Positions 1 through 9,320 are shown, counted from the first letter of the stretch. The stretch: 64,000 nucleotides of DNA from Fibrobacter succinogenes (GCA_902756345.1 CACVQR010000009.1:1-64000); one strand, 5' to 3'. Notes: generated from the letters alone by a model not told the origin. A program made the numbers and translations.

Positions 1-94
1 CCGTTCGCCGCTATGCATTGCTGCACCGCTCGACTTGCATGTATAAGACACGCCACCAGCGTTCGTTCTGAGCCAGGATCAAACTCTTCATTAA
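1..94 (-). rRNA. rrs: 16S rRNA, 5' end only (partial)
   Basis: The reverse complement of 68-87 is the universal 27F site near the 5' end of bacterial 16S rRNA, and it continues leftwards with typical 16S sequence (AACGAACGCTGG, then ATGCAAGTCGAGCGG). The gene runs off the left edge, so only about 94 bases are present. The mature 5' end is placed about seven bases before the 27F site by analogy with E. coli, so it may be off by a few bases. Confidence 0.97.
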
Positions 95-291
95 TTTTTA
101 AAGTCTTGGTCCCGTTAATCACGTTCGTATCTTGACTATTCCAAGAAATCTCTTGGACCCGTCACTAAGCACATCTCCGATTCCTTCAATCTACTCAACA
201 ACCTCTCGGGTTGCTGTCCCTTGATCGCGGCTTACTTGGTTCTTCGCGTTTAGCGTTTCGTTTTCGGCCGTCCCTCTCAGGAACGACGCCA
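95..291 (-). other. rRNA operon leader
   Basis: This is the transcribed spacer between the rRNA promoter and the 16S 5' end. It contains small inverted repeats, for example CCAAGA-AATC-TCTTGG at 141-156, of the kind seen in rRNA processing stems. I see no convincing open reading frame and no clear boxA match. Confidence 0.6.
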
Positions 292-319
292 ATTATAGAA
301 TTTTCAGAAACATTTGCAA
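292..319 (-). promoter_or_regulatory. Promoter of the rRNA operon
   Basis: On the minus strand, TTGCAA (319-314) is followed after 16 bases by TATAAT (297-292), a near-consensus housekeeping promoter pointing at the 16S gene. The A/T-rich stretch just upstream (320-365) resembles an UP element. Confidence 0.75.
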
Positions 320-432
320 GGGTGTTTTTGCAGAAAAATTCGCATTTTTTTCTTATTTTCGCAAAAAACGGGAATAACACGACTCTTGCGCAGGGAGTTA
401 CCCGAGAATTCACAAACTATTCACAACTTTCT

Positions 433-1329
433 TTAAGCGTTTTTTGAAAGATTGGACAAAATCGCCTCAAAAGGGCCATTTTCCATATCAATAGAAGTGC
501 TATCCATCTGGCCGCGGAACCAGGTGAGCTGTCTTTTGGCGTAATTGCGGGTCTTTTTCTTGACTTCTTCGATAACTTGCGCAATTTCGGAGGCACTTTG
601 CGCCTGCAAAAGTTCGCGGTAGCCCAAACTTTGCCATGCCGGAGCACTAAGCGGCACCACTTTAGAAAGTTCACGGGCTTCTTCGACCCAGCCGTCTTTA
701 ATCATCTGGTTGACGCGGGAATCGATTCGTTTGTACAATACATCCCTCTCTCGCTGCAACCAAAAAACAGGCAACGCCCCAATTCCGCCTTCACGTTCTT
801 TCTGATAACCAGATAAAGGGCGTCCTGTCGCCTCAAAGACTTCAAGAATCCGCACAAGGCGTTGCGCATTGTTCGGGTCCACATTCGCAGCCGATTCCGG
901 GTCCACCTCGCAAGCTATTTTATACAAACTCGTAGACCCTTCGCTTGCGGCCATATTCTCGAACTTTTGACGGACTGTCGGGGGAACGGCAGGAATGTTC
1001 GGCAAACCGAGTAAAAGACTTTGTACGTAAAGACCTGTGCCGCCGACCAAGATGTACTTCTTGTCGGGATTTTCGTCCAGCAAATTTTTTACCTGGCGGC
1101 AGAACTCCCCCGCCGAAAATGTTTCGGTAGGAGGCAGAAAATCGACCAGGTGATGCTTGACGCGCTTAAGGCTAGCCTCGTCCGGCTGCGCCGTGCCTAT
1201 GGAAAAGCCTTTGTACACCTGCCTGGAATCGACACCGATGATTTCGGCATTAAACGATTCCGCAAGTCGCAGGGACAATTCCGATTTTCCGATTCCGGTC
1301 GCTCCGACCAAGGCAAACACAATGGGCAT
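433..1329 (-). CDS. miaA: tRNA dimethylallyltransferase MiaA
   Basis: MiaA transfers a dimethylallyl group from DMAPP to N6 of A37 in tRNAs reading UNN codons; it is cytoplasmic. The 298-residue protein is of normal family length. It has the P-loop GATGIGKS at residues 9-16 and the substrate-binding DSRQVY motif shortly after, followed by the family-typical VGGTGLY segment. The start at 1329 is the first ATG and lies only 30 bases from the divergent deacetylase gene. The gap 1330-1359 must hold both start regions, so the two promoters probably overlap the neighbouring coding sequences. The end lies close to the rRNA promoter region, with about 110 bases between. Confidence 0.96.
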   Translation of the reverse strand: MPIVFALVGATGIGKSELSLRLAESFNAEIIGVDSRQVYKGFSIGTAQPDEASLKRVKHHLVDFLPPTETFSAGEFCRQVKNLLDENPDKKYILVGGTGLYVQSLLLGLPNIPAVPPTVRQKFENMAASEGSTSLYKIACEVDPESAANVDPNNAQRLVRILEVFEATGRPLSGYQKEREGGIGALPVFWLQRERDVLYKRIDSRVNQMIKDGWVEEARELSKVVPLSAPAWQSLGYRELLQAQSASEIAQVIEEVKKKTRNYAKRQLTWFRGQMDSTSIDMENGPFEAILSNLSKNA

Positions 1330-1359
1330 ACCGGCAATTTAGTTATATTAGCACCTACC

Positions 1360-2469
1360 ATGGGAAAAATGAAGCACATTCTTGCCATAATTATTGTTTT
1401 AGTGATTTTAATCGGAGGGTTCATATTCTTACTTCCGAAACTTCCAGAACTATACAAGACAAAGATACAAGGGCTACTCGGCCAAAAGGAATCTACTGCC
1501 GAACAGGCTGTAGAAAAGGATACCCGTCCGTTTGAAGAAAAAATGGACGCAGCCTTGTCGCCGCTGCAGGTCAGCTACTCCAAGCGTAAAAAGCGCCACA
1601 TTTGGACAATGGGTGGCGGAGAAACGGTCATCATGTATTTGCTGCAGGTAAAGCGCTTTGCCGAAAAGAATGGCGGCAAGATTCTTTACATGGAAGAACT
1701 CTACAATCTGGACCCTTCTATTTTCCAGGCCGCAAAGGTCGACCTTTTGAACGACAAAGGCGACACTCTCAAACTGGAACTTCAAGTCTCCCGCAACGAA
1801 TTCAAGCCGGGGGCTTCGTTACTCGCAGTCGCATTCCAGGTGACGAACCTGACACCCGAACTGATTGTCGCACTCAAGAAACTCGACTACCCGTACGACT
1901 TGCTGATTCCGCCATTCGGCTTAAGCGAAGCTGACTACGCGAATTTAGACAACATAAACAACAAGAGCGAAACCCTTTGGCTCACGCTTGAATCGACCAA
2001 ACTGAACAAGGCTCACAACAAATTAAGACCCTTGCGCATCCACCACACTGAAGAACAAATCGAGACCGTGATTGGAGATGCACATGCCAAGTTCCCGGAA
2101 GCAAGGGGCATTGTCTCGCGTTATGGCGAGCAGGCCGTAGAACACAAGCAACTTTTGCAGGCCATTTTGACACCCGCCAAGGACCGAGGTCTTTGGTTTT
2201 TGGATATTTCGGCGAACAAGCGTTCCATCGTGATGCAGACTTGCAAAGAAATCGGAATGAGGTGCAAGACCGCCACAGCCTACAACCCGGAAAACAGCTC
2301 GCTTGACGACTATTCCAAGGCAAAAATCAGGGAAGCAAAGCGCAACGGCCTCGCCGTGATGATTCTTCCCTTGAGCATGAGCTCTATCGAAAAATTGAAC
2401 GATTTGCCGGCAAAAGCGAAAGCCCAGGGTACCACTCTAATAAATTTATCTACTTTTATGAAGAAATGA
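1360..2469 (+). CDS. Divergent polysaccharide deacetylase family protein
   Basis: This 369-residue protein begins with a short cytoplasmic stretch and one membrane segment (about residues 5-25, rich in I/L/V), so it is probably anchored in the inner membrane with the rest periplasmic. The C-terminal half matches the divergent polysaccharide deacetylase (YibQ-like) pattern: LLPPFG-like strand, ARGIVSRYGE, a GLWFLDIS strand and a final IL-PLS strand. Substrate is unknown; family members are linked to cell-wall or envelope polysaccharides. ATG 1360 is chosen; ATG 1369 is equally possible. The frame stays open far upstream into miaA antisense, but that part has no homology-like features. pdxJ follows after 13 bases, so the two are probably co-transcribed. 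Confidence 0.8.
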   Translation: MGKMKHILAIIIVLVILIGGFIFLLPKLPELYKTKIQGLLGQKESTAEQAVEKDTRPFEEKMDAALSPLQVSYSKRKKRHIWTMGGGETVIMYLLQVKRFAEKNGGKILYMEELYNLDPSIFQAAKVDLLNDKGDTLKLELQVSRNEFKPGASLLAVAFQVTNLTPELIVALKKLDYPYDLLIPPFGLSEADYANLDNINNKSETLWLTLESTKLNKAHNKLRPLRIHHTEEQIETVIGDAHAKFPEARGIVSRYGEQAVEHKQLLQAILTPAKDRGLWFLDISANKRSIVMQTCKEIGMRCKTATAYNPENSSLDDYSKAKIREAKRNGLAVMILPLSMSSIEKLNDLPAKAKAQGTTLINLSTFMKK

Positions 2470-2482
2470 CAAGGAGCCTTGT

Positions 2483-3211
2483 ATGACCGTAAAACTTGGA
2501 TTTAACGTTGATCATATCGCCACCATCCGTGAAGCCCGCAAGATTTGCGAACCGGATCCGATTGCAGCGGCAGTACTTGCAGAAATCGCAGGCGCCGCGG
2601 GTATCACCATGCATTTGCGCGAAGACAAGCAGCATATCCAGGACCGCGACGTACAGCTTTTGCGCCGCACGGTTACGACCAAGATGAACTTGGAAATCAG
2701 CCCCACGCAAGAAATGCTCCAGGTGGCAATCAACAACCAGCCCGACACGGTGACGCTTGTCCCCGAAACCCATACGGAACTTTCGACCGAAGACGGTCTG
2801 AACGTTGCCGCCAAGGCAAACGACCTCGTGAAGCCGATCATGACGCTCAAGAACAACGACATTTCCGTGGGCGTGTTCATTGACGCCGAAACCGAACAGG
2901 TCAAGGCCGCCAAGAAGATTGGCGCAGACTTTGTCGAATTCAATACCGGCAAGTACGCTACCAGTTTCACGCTCGGAAGCAACGAAGAAGTGGAACGCGA
3001 AATTTCGGCACTCGAAGACATGACGGTCCTTGCCCGCAAATACGGTCTCAAGGTGAAGGCCGGTCGCGGACTCAACTACAGAAACGTCGGCGCAATCGCC
3101 GCTATCGAAGGCATCGACGAAATTATTGTCGGCCATAGCATTGTAAGCAAGGCTGTAATGATTGGCATTGACCGCGCCGTGCGCGACATGATCGATGCGA
3201 TTAAGGGCTAG
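2483..3211 (+). CDS. pdxJ: Pyridoxine 5'-phosphate synthase PdxJ
   Basis: PdxJ condenses 1-deoxy-xylulose 5-phosphate with 3-amino-2-oxopropyl phosphate, the last ring-forming step of the DXP-dependent vitamin B6 route. The 242-residue protein has the expected TIM-barrel start (KLGFNVDHIATIREAR), HLREDKQHIQDRD, the VTLVPE strand, GVFIDAE and the phosphate-binding GRGLNY and EIIVGHSIV segments. A ribosome binding site AAGGAGC (2471-2477) precedes ATG 2483. Its stop codon overlaps that of the convergent truA gene by four bases, with no terminator between them. Confidence 0.97.
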   Translation: MTVKLGFNVDHIATIREARKICEPDPIAAAVLAEIAGAAGITMHLREDKQHIQDRDVQLLRRTVTTKMNLEISPTQEMLQVAINNQPDTVTLVPETHTELSTEDGLNVAAKANDLVKPIMTLKNNDISVGVFIDAETEQVKAAKKIGADFVEFNTGKYATSFTLGSNEEVEREISALEDMTVLARKYGLKVKAGRGLNYRNVGAIAAIEGIDEIIVGHSIVSKAVMIGIDRAVRDMIDAIKG

Positions 3212-3960
3212 TAGTCCTTATACTCCACATTCTGAAGTACAAGCCCCTGGGGCGGCGCCCATGTGCGTTCGCCCTTAAATTTTTTTTCAAAAATAGTTTG
3301 TACGGTTCCCAGCGGAAGCTTGCCGCGACCGACATCGAACAGCGTGCCGACCATGGCCCTCACTTGGCGGTGCAAGAACCGGTTGCCCTTGATGTGGAAC
3401 ATGCAGCTCCAGTCATTCAGGCGTTCCAGTCGAAATTCCGTGAGTATGCAATCTGTAGGCTTGCCGTCGTTACGGGGAATACAGAAATCAATAAAATCGT
3501 GATGTCCGAGGAAGGACCTGGCCTCTTGCTCCATGGTTTCAAGATCGAGATTCAAGGAGCCGCACTCCCAACCGAAGTCGCGCATAAGGGCGACCGGACG
3601 CGTAAAAATCGTGTATTGATAATAGCGGCACAAGGCATCGTAGCGAGAATGGAAATCCGGCGCACAAGGTTCAAGGTCGCGAATGCGGATAAGCCTTTGG
3701 GTAAGTCCGTTAATGGAGCGGACAATTTTTGCGCAATCGATTTCGCCGTCGAAATCAAAATGCACGCACTGTCCGCGGGCATGCACGCCCGTATCGGTAC
3801 GACCAGAGCCGGTTATGCGCACTGGCGTACGAAGAGCGACGCTAAAAGCCTGTTCTAGCGCAGACTGGACTGTAACAAACTTGGTTTTTCCGCCCTCGTT
3901 CTGGGCCTGCCAGCCGTAAAAGGCCGACCCCAGGTATTCACAGCGGAAACGATAACGCAT
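3208..3960 (-). CDS. truA: tRNA pseudouridine synthase A
   Basis: TruA isomerises uridines 38-40 of the tRNA anticodon arm. The 250-residue protein contains the catalytic SGRTDTGVHA motif, with the nucleophilic aspartate at residue 56, plus the family motifs YGWQ near the start and FLHRQVRAM near residue 197. The start codon overlaps the stop of the upstream membrane-protein gene by one base (TAATG at 3962-3958), so translation is probably coupled. The 3' end overlaps pdxJ tail to tail. Confidence 0.96.
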   Translation of the reverse strand: MRYRFRCEYLGSAFYGWQAQNEGGKTKFVTVQSALEQAFSVALRTPVRITGSGRTDTGVHARGQCVHFDFDGEIDCAKIVRSINGLTQRLIRIRDLEPCAPDFHSRYDALCRYYQYTIFTRPVALMRDFGWECGSLNLDLETMEQEARSFLGHHDFIDFCIPRNDGKPTDCILTEFRLERLNDWSCMFHIKGNRFLHRQVRAMVGTLFDVGRGKLPLGTVQTIFEKKFKGERTWAPPQGLVLQNVEYKDY

Positions 3961-4922
3961 TAGCCCATGGCTTCCTTGATGACCGCTTCCACCTTTTCCT
4001 GGGAAATCTTCAGGCTAGAGGCGATAGCCGAGGCGGGGAACCCGCGGCGGGACATCTGGAGAATCTTCGTCTTTTCGTTGGATTCGCGATCGAAGCGAGT
4101 GATTTCGAGCGGGCTTTTGAGGTTCGGGTCGCCGGTGAGGTTGCGGCTCTGGGCTCGCAATTTCATGGTGCGTTCACGAGAAAGGCCGCGAGGGGCGCGC
4201 AATACGTCAGACAGATTCTGCATAGCAGAAGTGATACGTTCCTTGGCCGTAGGTCTGAGAGTCGGCTTGTTGTCGGGGATGCCCGTCAAAATCTTGTTTT
4301 CGGGGACACCATTTTCGTCTTCGAATTCAACCTTCGGTTCTTCTTCGGGCTTGGGAGCCAGCTTTGCAGCGGCTTCCTGGGCGAGCGTTTCACGCTTTTG
4401 AGCGGCATACGCTTCGGCGTCCGCAATAATGGAACGCTTTTCGCGGCGCGGGCGCGGCGGAATCGTCGCATCGTCGAGGACGGCCTTGGGCTCCTTGAAT
4501 CGTTCGGCCTTGATGGCCTCCATACGGCGGGTAATGATTTCCTGACGCTTTCTGAGAACGAACACCAAAACGACAACGCAGACGGCGATAGCCAAAACGC
4601 CACCGAGGATCCACTTGACAATATCGGACGTGTGGGACTGACCTTCGACCGAGGCCCCCTCCGCAGAGGCGGACACAGGAGCGGAACGCATGGAGGAGAG
4701 TTCTTCCCATGCAGAATCCAACTGCAAACGGATGTTTACCTGAAGGTCCGGATTCGCTTTTGCATTCCAAAGTTCAAGTTCCAGCGAATCAATTTTAGAG
4801 CGTGCTACAAGGTAAGCTTCGGCATCAAAGGAATTTCCCGAACCGGAGAAATCCATCAAAAGGTACACAGCCAAAGCGGATGCCAGGACAAGCAGCACGA
4901 TGGGAGCTAAAAATTTTTTCAT
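3960..4922 (-). CDS. Membrane protein with C-terminal helix-turn-helix-like segment
   Basis: A 320-residue protein of unknown function. It shows an N-terminal membrane segment or uncleaved signal (about residues 4-24), a helical stretch with heptad-like L/E spacing, a second membrane segment (about 103-124) ending in RKRQEI, then a long charged cytoplasmic region. The last ~35 residues (ILQMSRRGFPASAIASSLKI and onwards) read like a small helix-turn-helix of the kind found at the end of flagellar or envelope-linked membrane proteins. It overlaps truA by one base, suggesting an operon. ATG at 4922 has a weak AGGAT just upstream. I cannot assign a role. Confidence 0.75.
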   Translation of the reverse strand: MKKFLAPIVLLVLASALAVYLLMDFSGSGNSFDAEAYLVARSKIDSLELELWNAKANPDLQVNIRLQLDSAWEELSSMRSAPVSASAEGASVEGQSHTSDIVKWILGGVLAIAVCVVVLVFVLRKRQEIITRRMEAIKAERFKEPKAVLDDATIPPRPRREKRSIIADAEAYAAQKRETLAQEAAAKLAPKPEEEPKVEFEDENGVPENKILTGIPDNKPTLRPTAKERITSAMQNLSDVLRAPRGLSRERTMKLRAQSRNLTGDPNLKSPLEITRFDRESNEKTKILQMSRRGFPASAIASSLKISQEKVEAVIKEAMG

Positions 4923-5091
4923 ATCCTAAAAATAGTAAAAAAAAGAAAATATGCCCAATGAGAATCATTGAGAATGTTGAAGAATCCTCAACGCTTTTCA
5001 ACACCATCTAACGAAAAGCCCTACTCTTTTCCCCTCCAAATTCTATCTTAATGCTCAAGAACTCTTTGTTCTCCTCCTAACCCCCAAAAAG
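4923..5091. other. Intergenic region upstream of the 320-aa membrane protein
   Basis: A/T-rich, with short inverted repeats (CAATG-AGAAT-CATTG at 4956-4970; GTTGA...TCAAC near 4976-4992). It presumably holds the promoter of the membrane protein-truA operon, but I see no clean -35/-10 pair. No coding sequence is apparent. Confidence 0.4.
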
Positions 5092-5122
5092 CTCAGCTAA
5101 CGCAAGTTAGCTGAGTTTTTTT
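5092..5122. terminator. Bidirectional rho-independent terminator
   Basis: A perfect 10-bp stem CTCAGCTAAC (5092-5101) and GTTAGCTGAG (5106-5115) with GCAA loop, followed by seven T on the plus strand and preceded by five A (five T for the minus strand). It lies downstream of the minus-strand GGDEF-like gene. Confidence 0.85.
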
Positions 5123-5155
5123 ATTTCTAGCCTATTCCGGGGACATCGGGCCTTA

Positions 5156-5190
5156 TAATAAAAAGCCTGCAAAGCAGAATCGCTTTGCAG
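5156..5190 (-). terminator. Rho-independent terminator of the GGDEF-like gene
   Basis: Stem CTGCAAAGC (5190-5182) and GCTTTGCAG (5175-5167) with a six-base loop, followed on the minus strand by GCTTTTTATTAT. It lies about 30 bases after the stop of the GGDEF-like gene, making a tandem with the terminator at 5092. Confidence 0.8.
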
Positions 5191-5221
5191 ACAAATTAAT
5201 TCAAAAAAAACGTTTACCCGT

Positions 5222-6583
5222 TTATTTCCTGGGGGGCAGGGCCTCGGCAAGAATCACACGGTTGCCGCCGGACTGGACTGCCATCTGCATCGATTCGCCT
5301 GCCGCCTGCAGGAGTCCGCGGGCATCGCCAGCGTGCGCCGGCATGACCGCCACGCCCATACTGAGGGTTGTCTCGAGAACGCTTTCGCCATAGGCAATCT
5401 TGAGTTGGGAAATCTCGTTTCGGATCCGTTCGGCACGGGCACGCGTAATCTTGAGGTCTGCACCCGGCAGAATCACACAGAACACGTCGCCTTCGTAGCG
5501 GCACGGAATATCTTCGTTACGGACATAGCCCGGCAGGCGCTGGCCCAATTCCCACAAAAGCTGCTCGACCGCATGACGACCGCGCTGTTCCTGGATCTGG
5601 GCCACGGAATCCGGGTAAATCATGACAAGACCGATCGGCGAGCGGTGGCGGGTAGCCGCAGAAACTTCGCGAATCAGGGATTCTTCCATATAGCGGCGAT
5701 TGAACAGGCCCGTAAGGCCATCGCGAATGCTATGCTGCTTGTAGCGGGCATTCAGGTTTTGGGTCGCAATATAAAGACCAAACGTTGCAGAAACCGCACT
5801 CACCTTGGCATGCCAGTCATCCATGGTTTCGTTGTCGGGCAGGGCGTCGGTCTGCAAAGAGAAAATACCGAAATGTTCTTCAACACCTTCGATCGGGGCG
5901 CAGAACGAAATTCCGTGCGGGTGGTGGTGCAAGTGCGTGCAACCGCCGTTCACGCTCGGGTTCGAATAATCGGTAATAACGATATCGCCGGCATCGAAGC
6001 TTGCGCATTCAACCGGGCGAATCACATCGTCGCTAATGACCGTTTCACCGAAGGAAAGCACCTTGTGCAAATCGGTCTGGGTGCCGGCATACATGTACAG
6101 GATACCGGAGGCATTCGGGAACAGCTGCGGAAGCAAATCCTGAAGAGCCTGGATTACTTCGGGAACCGGACGATCCTTCAAGAGGCAGCGAGCATACTTT
6201 TTCCAAGCTGCGAGAGGGAACTTCACGCAAATTTCATCCACCTTTTTAGCAAGGGCTTCCTTCGAAGAGATTGCCCCAGTCGGGAGAGGCATGTCTTCGG
6301 GTTCCGGCGACGATGCCAGAGGATCAGGGTCCGGCGTCGAAAGGCCAGACGACATGGACAGCTTAGAGTCCTTGATGGAATAGAGAGCTTCGTTGAAGTC
6401 CTCTTCGGCAATATCGAGCTTACGTTTGCACACGTTGTAGAGTACCAGGCCAAGGACCGCGCCCCAAGCCCCGATAAAGACGAACTTGCCACCAATGGGG
6501 ACCGTCGTTTCGGGCACAAAGAATGCGACGACGACACCCGCGACAAACGTAACCAGCCAGAAGAAATATGTTAGCATGCTCAT
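5222..6583 (-). CDS. GAF and degenerate GGDEF domain membrane protein
   Basis: A 453-residue protein with two N-terminal membrane helices (about residues 5-22 and 32-50), a linker, a GAF-like sensor region (about 140-285) and a C-terminal GGDEF-type domain (about 290-450, opening with RDGLTGLFNRRYMEE). The signature motif reads EGDVF at residues 364-368, so the first glycine and the fourth-position acid of GGDEF are lost, which suggests weak or no diguanylate cyclase activity. The inhibitory c-di-GMP site RxxD (RNED, 355-358) is intact at the canonical spacing of five residues. I infer a c-di-GMP receptor or scaffold rather than an enzyme. Two terminators follow. Confidence 0.85.
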   Translation of the reverse strand: MSMLTYFFWLVTFVAGVVVAFFVPETTVPIGGKFVFIGAWGAVLGLVLYNVCKRKLDIAEEDFNEALYSIKDSKLSMSSGLSTPDPDPLASSPEPEDMPLPTGAISSKEALAKKVDEICVKFPLAAWKKYARCLLKDRPVPEVIQALQDLLPQLFPNASGILYMYAGTQTDLHKVLSFGETVISDDVIRPVECASFDAGDIVITDYSNPSVNGGCTHLHHHPHGISFCAPIEGVEEHFGIFSLQTDALPDNETMDDWHAKVSAVSATFGLYIATQNLNARYKQHSIRDGLTGLFNRRYMEESLIREVSAATRHRSPIGLVMIYPDSVAQIQEQRGRHAVEQLLWELGQRLPGYVRNEDIPCRYEGDVFCVILPGADLKITRARAERIRNEISQLKIAYGESVLETTLSMGVAVMPAHAGDARGLLQAAGESMQMAVQSGGNRVILAEALPPRK

Positions 6584-6746
6584 GTTCTTAAATGTAATTA
6601 AAAGGACGCCTTCGGCGCAATAAACTGATTCTAGTTTCTAGTATTTTTTTATTACAAAATGCCGATTACACAAGCTTTTCTAGTAACTTGGAACTCAGAA
6701 CTGGCTATTCAACCTATTTAAGGCTCTATTTTCTACATTTTGCCCT
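6584..6746. other. Divergent promoter region
   Basis: 163 bases, A/T-rich, between the divergent GGDEF-like and radical SAM genes. Both promoters should be here, but I see no strong consensus pair. A TATTTAAGG stretch at 6714-6722 could be a -10 for the plus-strand gene. Confidence 0.4.
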
Positions 6747-9320
6747 ATGACCATTCTTGAAAAAATTGCGTTAGCTCTCCCTGCCGTCGAATCCCCTGCT
6801 AGATACATGGGCGGCGAAGCCAACAGTGTCGTCAAAGACCACAGCCAGATGCTTTGCAACATGGCGTTTGTGTTCCCCGACAAGTACGAAATCGGCATGA
6901 GCAATAACGGAATCCGAATTCTGTACCATGTGATCAACCGCGAGAGCGACCTGCTGTGCGAAGTTTCGTTTGCGCCGTGGGACGACATGGCGAAAGAAAT
7001 GGAGAAGTACGACATTCCGCTGTACAGCTACGCAAGCTACACGCCGGTACGCGATTTCGAGGTGGTGGGCATGACGCTCCAGACGGAGCTCAATTTTACG
7101 AACGTCCCCTACGTACTTGACATCGCCCGCATTCCCGTGTGGCAGAAGGACCGACGCGAAGAAGACCCGATTATTGTGGCTGGCGGCCCCGCCATGGCAA
7201 ACCCCGAACCGGTTGCCGACTTCTTTGACGCCTTCATGATCGGCGACGGCGAAGACATGATTGTGAAGTTTTTGCGTTGCGTTGGCGAAGGCCGAAAGGC
7301 GAAACTCCCCCGCGCAAAGATTCTAGAGAATTTGTCTAAAATCGACGGCGTGTACGTACCGAGCCTACGTCCCGTCATCACCAACGAATTTGGCGACATC
7401 GTTCCGGCTGAACCCGCCAAGGGTAGCTACCAGAACACGAACGGTGTTCGCAGGCAGTTCATTCCGGTGATGGACCCGAAGAACTACCCCATCAAGAACC
7501 TGATTGCGAACATGCAGTTGGTGCATAACCGATTCAGCGTGGAAGTCATGCGCGGTTGCGCCCAGGGTTGTAGGTTCTGCCAGGCAGGCATTTGGTACAG
7601 ACCTTGCCGCGAACTCGACCCCGATGATGTTTTGGATATCGCCAAGGCTGGCATCAAGGCGACCGGCGAACGTGAACTCGGACTCCTTTCGCTTTCCACC
7701 GCCGACTACAAGCCCGTGGAAGGCCTGACCGACTCCATCATTGACGACCCGTTCTTTGACACCGTGGACGTGAGCCTTCCGAGTATCCGCGTGAACGCCT
7801 TCGGCGAAACGCTCGCCCAGAAGATTTCAGCCCTCAAGGGCGGCCGTAGCGCGACCTTCGCTCCCGAAACAGGCTCCGAACGAATCCGCAAGATGATTAA
7901 CAAGACCATCAGCGACCAGGACATGTACAACGCCGCCGAGCACGCCTTCAGTAGCGGGTTCAACAAAATTAAGTTGTACACAATGATCGGTTTCCCGACA
8001 GAAAATGAGCAGGACATGGAAGCGTTCTGCAACTTAATCGAAAACCTGGTGAAGATTGGCCGCAAGTACCTGCGCGGCTGCCAGATTGCCGTGAGTATGG
8101 GCATCCTGATTCCGAAATCGTTTACGGGCCTGCAATGGGCGCCCTTCATGGACAAGGAAACCGCCCTCAAGCACATCCGCTACGTGCGCGAAAGATTCTT
8201 TAGGCACCCGAACGTGAAAGTCAACTGGGCCGGTTGGGAAACCAGTTTCCTCGAAGCCATCTACAGCCGCGGCGACCGCAGGCTCGGCCCCGTCATTTAC
8301 GCGGCTTACAAGAAGGGCATTACCTTCGAAAGCGATTCCTACCGTTTCGATTTTGACAAGTGGTTGCAGGTCTGGGACGAATGCGGCTACGACACCAGCT
8401 GGGTGTACCGCACACGTGAAAAAGACGAAGTATTCCCCTGGGATTTTATTCACGCTGGCACAAGCAAGCAGTACCTGCGTGGCGAATGGGAAAAGGCCTT
8501 CAAGGAAGATTCCGCTCCGGTGCCCAACTGCAAATGGGGCGACTGCCAGAAATGCGGCATTCCGGGATTCGGCGCCGAAATCAAGCTCGCGAACGACCCG
8601 GTGCGACACAAGGCCCCGAGCCGCACGCCCGAAGAAATCAAGAAACTTGTCGCCGAACGCCGCCCCACGCAAAAGAGCTGCCACAGCTACAAGATTACCT
8701 TCAAAAAAACTGGCCTCAGCAGATTCCTGCCGCACCAGAACATGCTCAGCTTCTTTGAGCGAACCTTCCTTTGCGCAGGCATTCCCATCAAGTTCAGCGA
8801 GGGCTTCAGCCCGAAGCCGCGCATTTCGAACATGGGCGCGCTCCCGCTCGGTCTTGAGACCTACTGCGAAGTCATCAGCGTGGACTTGTTACAGCCGCTC
8901 GACATTTCCAAGGAAAACTTGCCAAAGATCATGGCAGAACTTTCGAGACCGTTCCCGCGCGGCATGGAAATCGTGAACATCGAGCCGCTCAAGGAAAAGC
9001 TCAGTAAGCACATGCCGACGGCGATGATTTATTCGTTCACGCCCGACGCAATTCCCGAAGGCATCATGGAAAAGTTCGAAAGCAAGACCTTACCCGTAGT
9101 GCTCAACCACCGCGGTCAGGAAATCAACTTGAACGAACATATCCTGGGAATACAAATTGAAGGCGGCGCCATCGTGCTTAAAATCAAGTGCAACAACATG
9201 GGCACCACCGCAAGCCCCTTCAATATTTACGCGGCCTTGATGGGCGTCAATTTCGACCCCAAGAAGCTTGATGAGGCGTCAAGACGCTTCCTTATCAAGA
9301 AAATCGCGATGGAATGGTAA
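6747..9320 (+). CDS. Radical SAM protein fused to DUF2344 domain (TIGR03960/TIGR03936 type)
   Basis: An 857-residue protein with three parts: an N-terminal B12-binding-like domain (about 20-200, with IIVAGGP), a radical SAM barrel with the cluster motif C271-AQG-C275-RF-C278 and ATFAPETGSERIR, and, after a cysteine-containing linker (about 590-605), a C-terminal DUF2344 domain (from about residue 640: FLPHQNMLSFFERTF, FSEGFSPKPRISNMGALPLG). In many bacteria the two halves are separate adjacent genes. The exact reaction is not established. The gene is flanked by unrelated core genes and has its own promoter region. Confidence 0.9.
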   Translation: MTILEKIALALPAVESPARYMGGEANSVVKDHSQMLCNMAFVFPDKYEIGMSNNGIRILYHVINRESDLLCEVSFAPWDDMAKEMEKYDIPLYSYASYTPVRDFEVVGMTLQTELNFTNVPYVLDIARIPVWQKDRREEDPIIVAGGPAMANPEPVADFFDAFMIGDGEDMIVKFLRCVGEGRKAKLPRAKILENLSKIDGVYVPSLRPVITNEFGDIVPAEPAKGSYQNTNGVRRQFIPVMDPKNYPIKNLIANMQLVHNRFSVEVMRGCAQGCRFCQAGIWYRPCRELDPDDVLDIAKAGIKATGERELGLLSLSTADYKPVEGLTDSIIDDPFFDTVDVSLPSIRVNAFGETLAQKISALKGGRSATFAPETGSERIRKMINKTISDQDMYNAAEHAFSSGFNKIKLYTMIGFPTENEQDMEAFCNLIENLVKIGRKYLRGCQIAVSMGILIPKSFTGLQWAPFMDKETALKHIRYVRERFFRHPNVKVNWAGWETSFLEAIYSRGDRRLGPVIYAAYKKGITFESDSYRFDFDKWLQVWDECGYDTSWVYRTREKDEVFPWDFIHAGTSKQYLRGEWEKAFKEDSAPVPNCKWGDCQKCGIPGFGAEIKLANDPVRHKAPSRTPEEIKKLVAERRPTQKSCHSYKITFKKTGLSRFLPHQNMLSFFERTFLCAGIPIKFSEGFSPKPRISNMGALPLGLETYCEVISVDLLQPLDISKENLPKIMAELSRPFPRGMEIVNIEPLKEKLSKHMPTAMIYSFTPDAIPEGIMEKFESKTLPVVLNHRGQEINLNEHILGIQIEGGAIVLKIKCNNMGTTASPFNIYAALMGVNFDPKKLDEASRRFLIKKIAMEW

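Noticed and set aside
1021..1359. Extended N-terminus of the deacetylase from 1021
   Set aside because: This part is antisense to miaA and lacks a signal; the membrane anchor begins right after ATG 1360.
4953..4971. Fur-box-like sequence AATGAGAATCATTGAG before the membrane protein-truA operon
   Set aside because: By my count only about 12 of 19 positions fit the classic Fur consensus, and no iron gene is nearby.
5222..6583. Active diguanylate cyclase
   Set aside because: The active-site motif is EGDVF, not GGDEF, so enzymatic activity should not be assumed.
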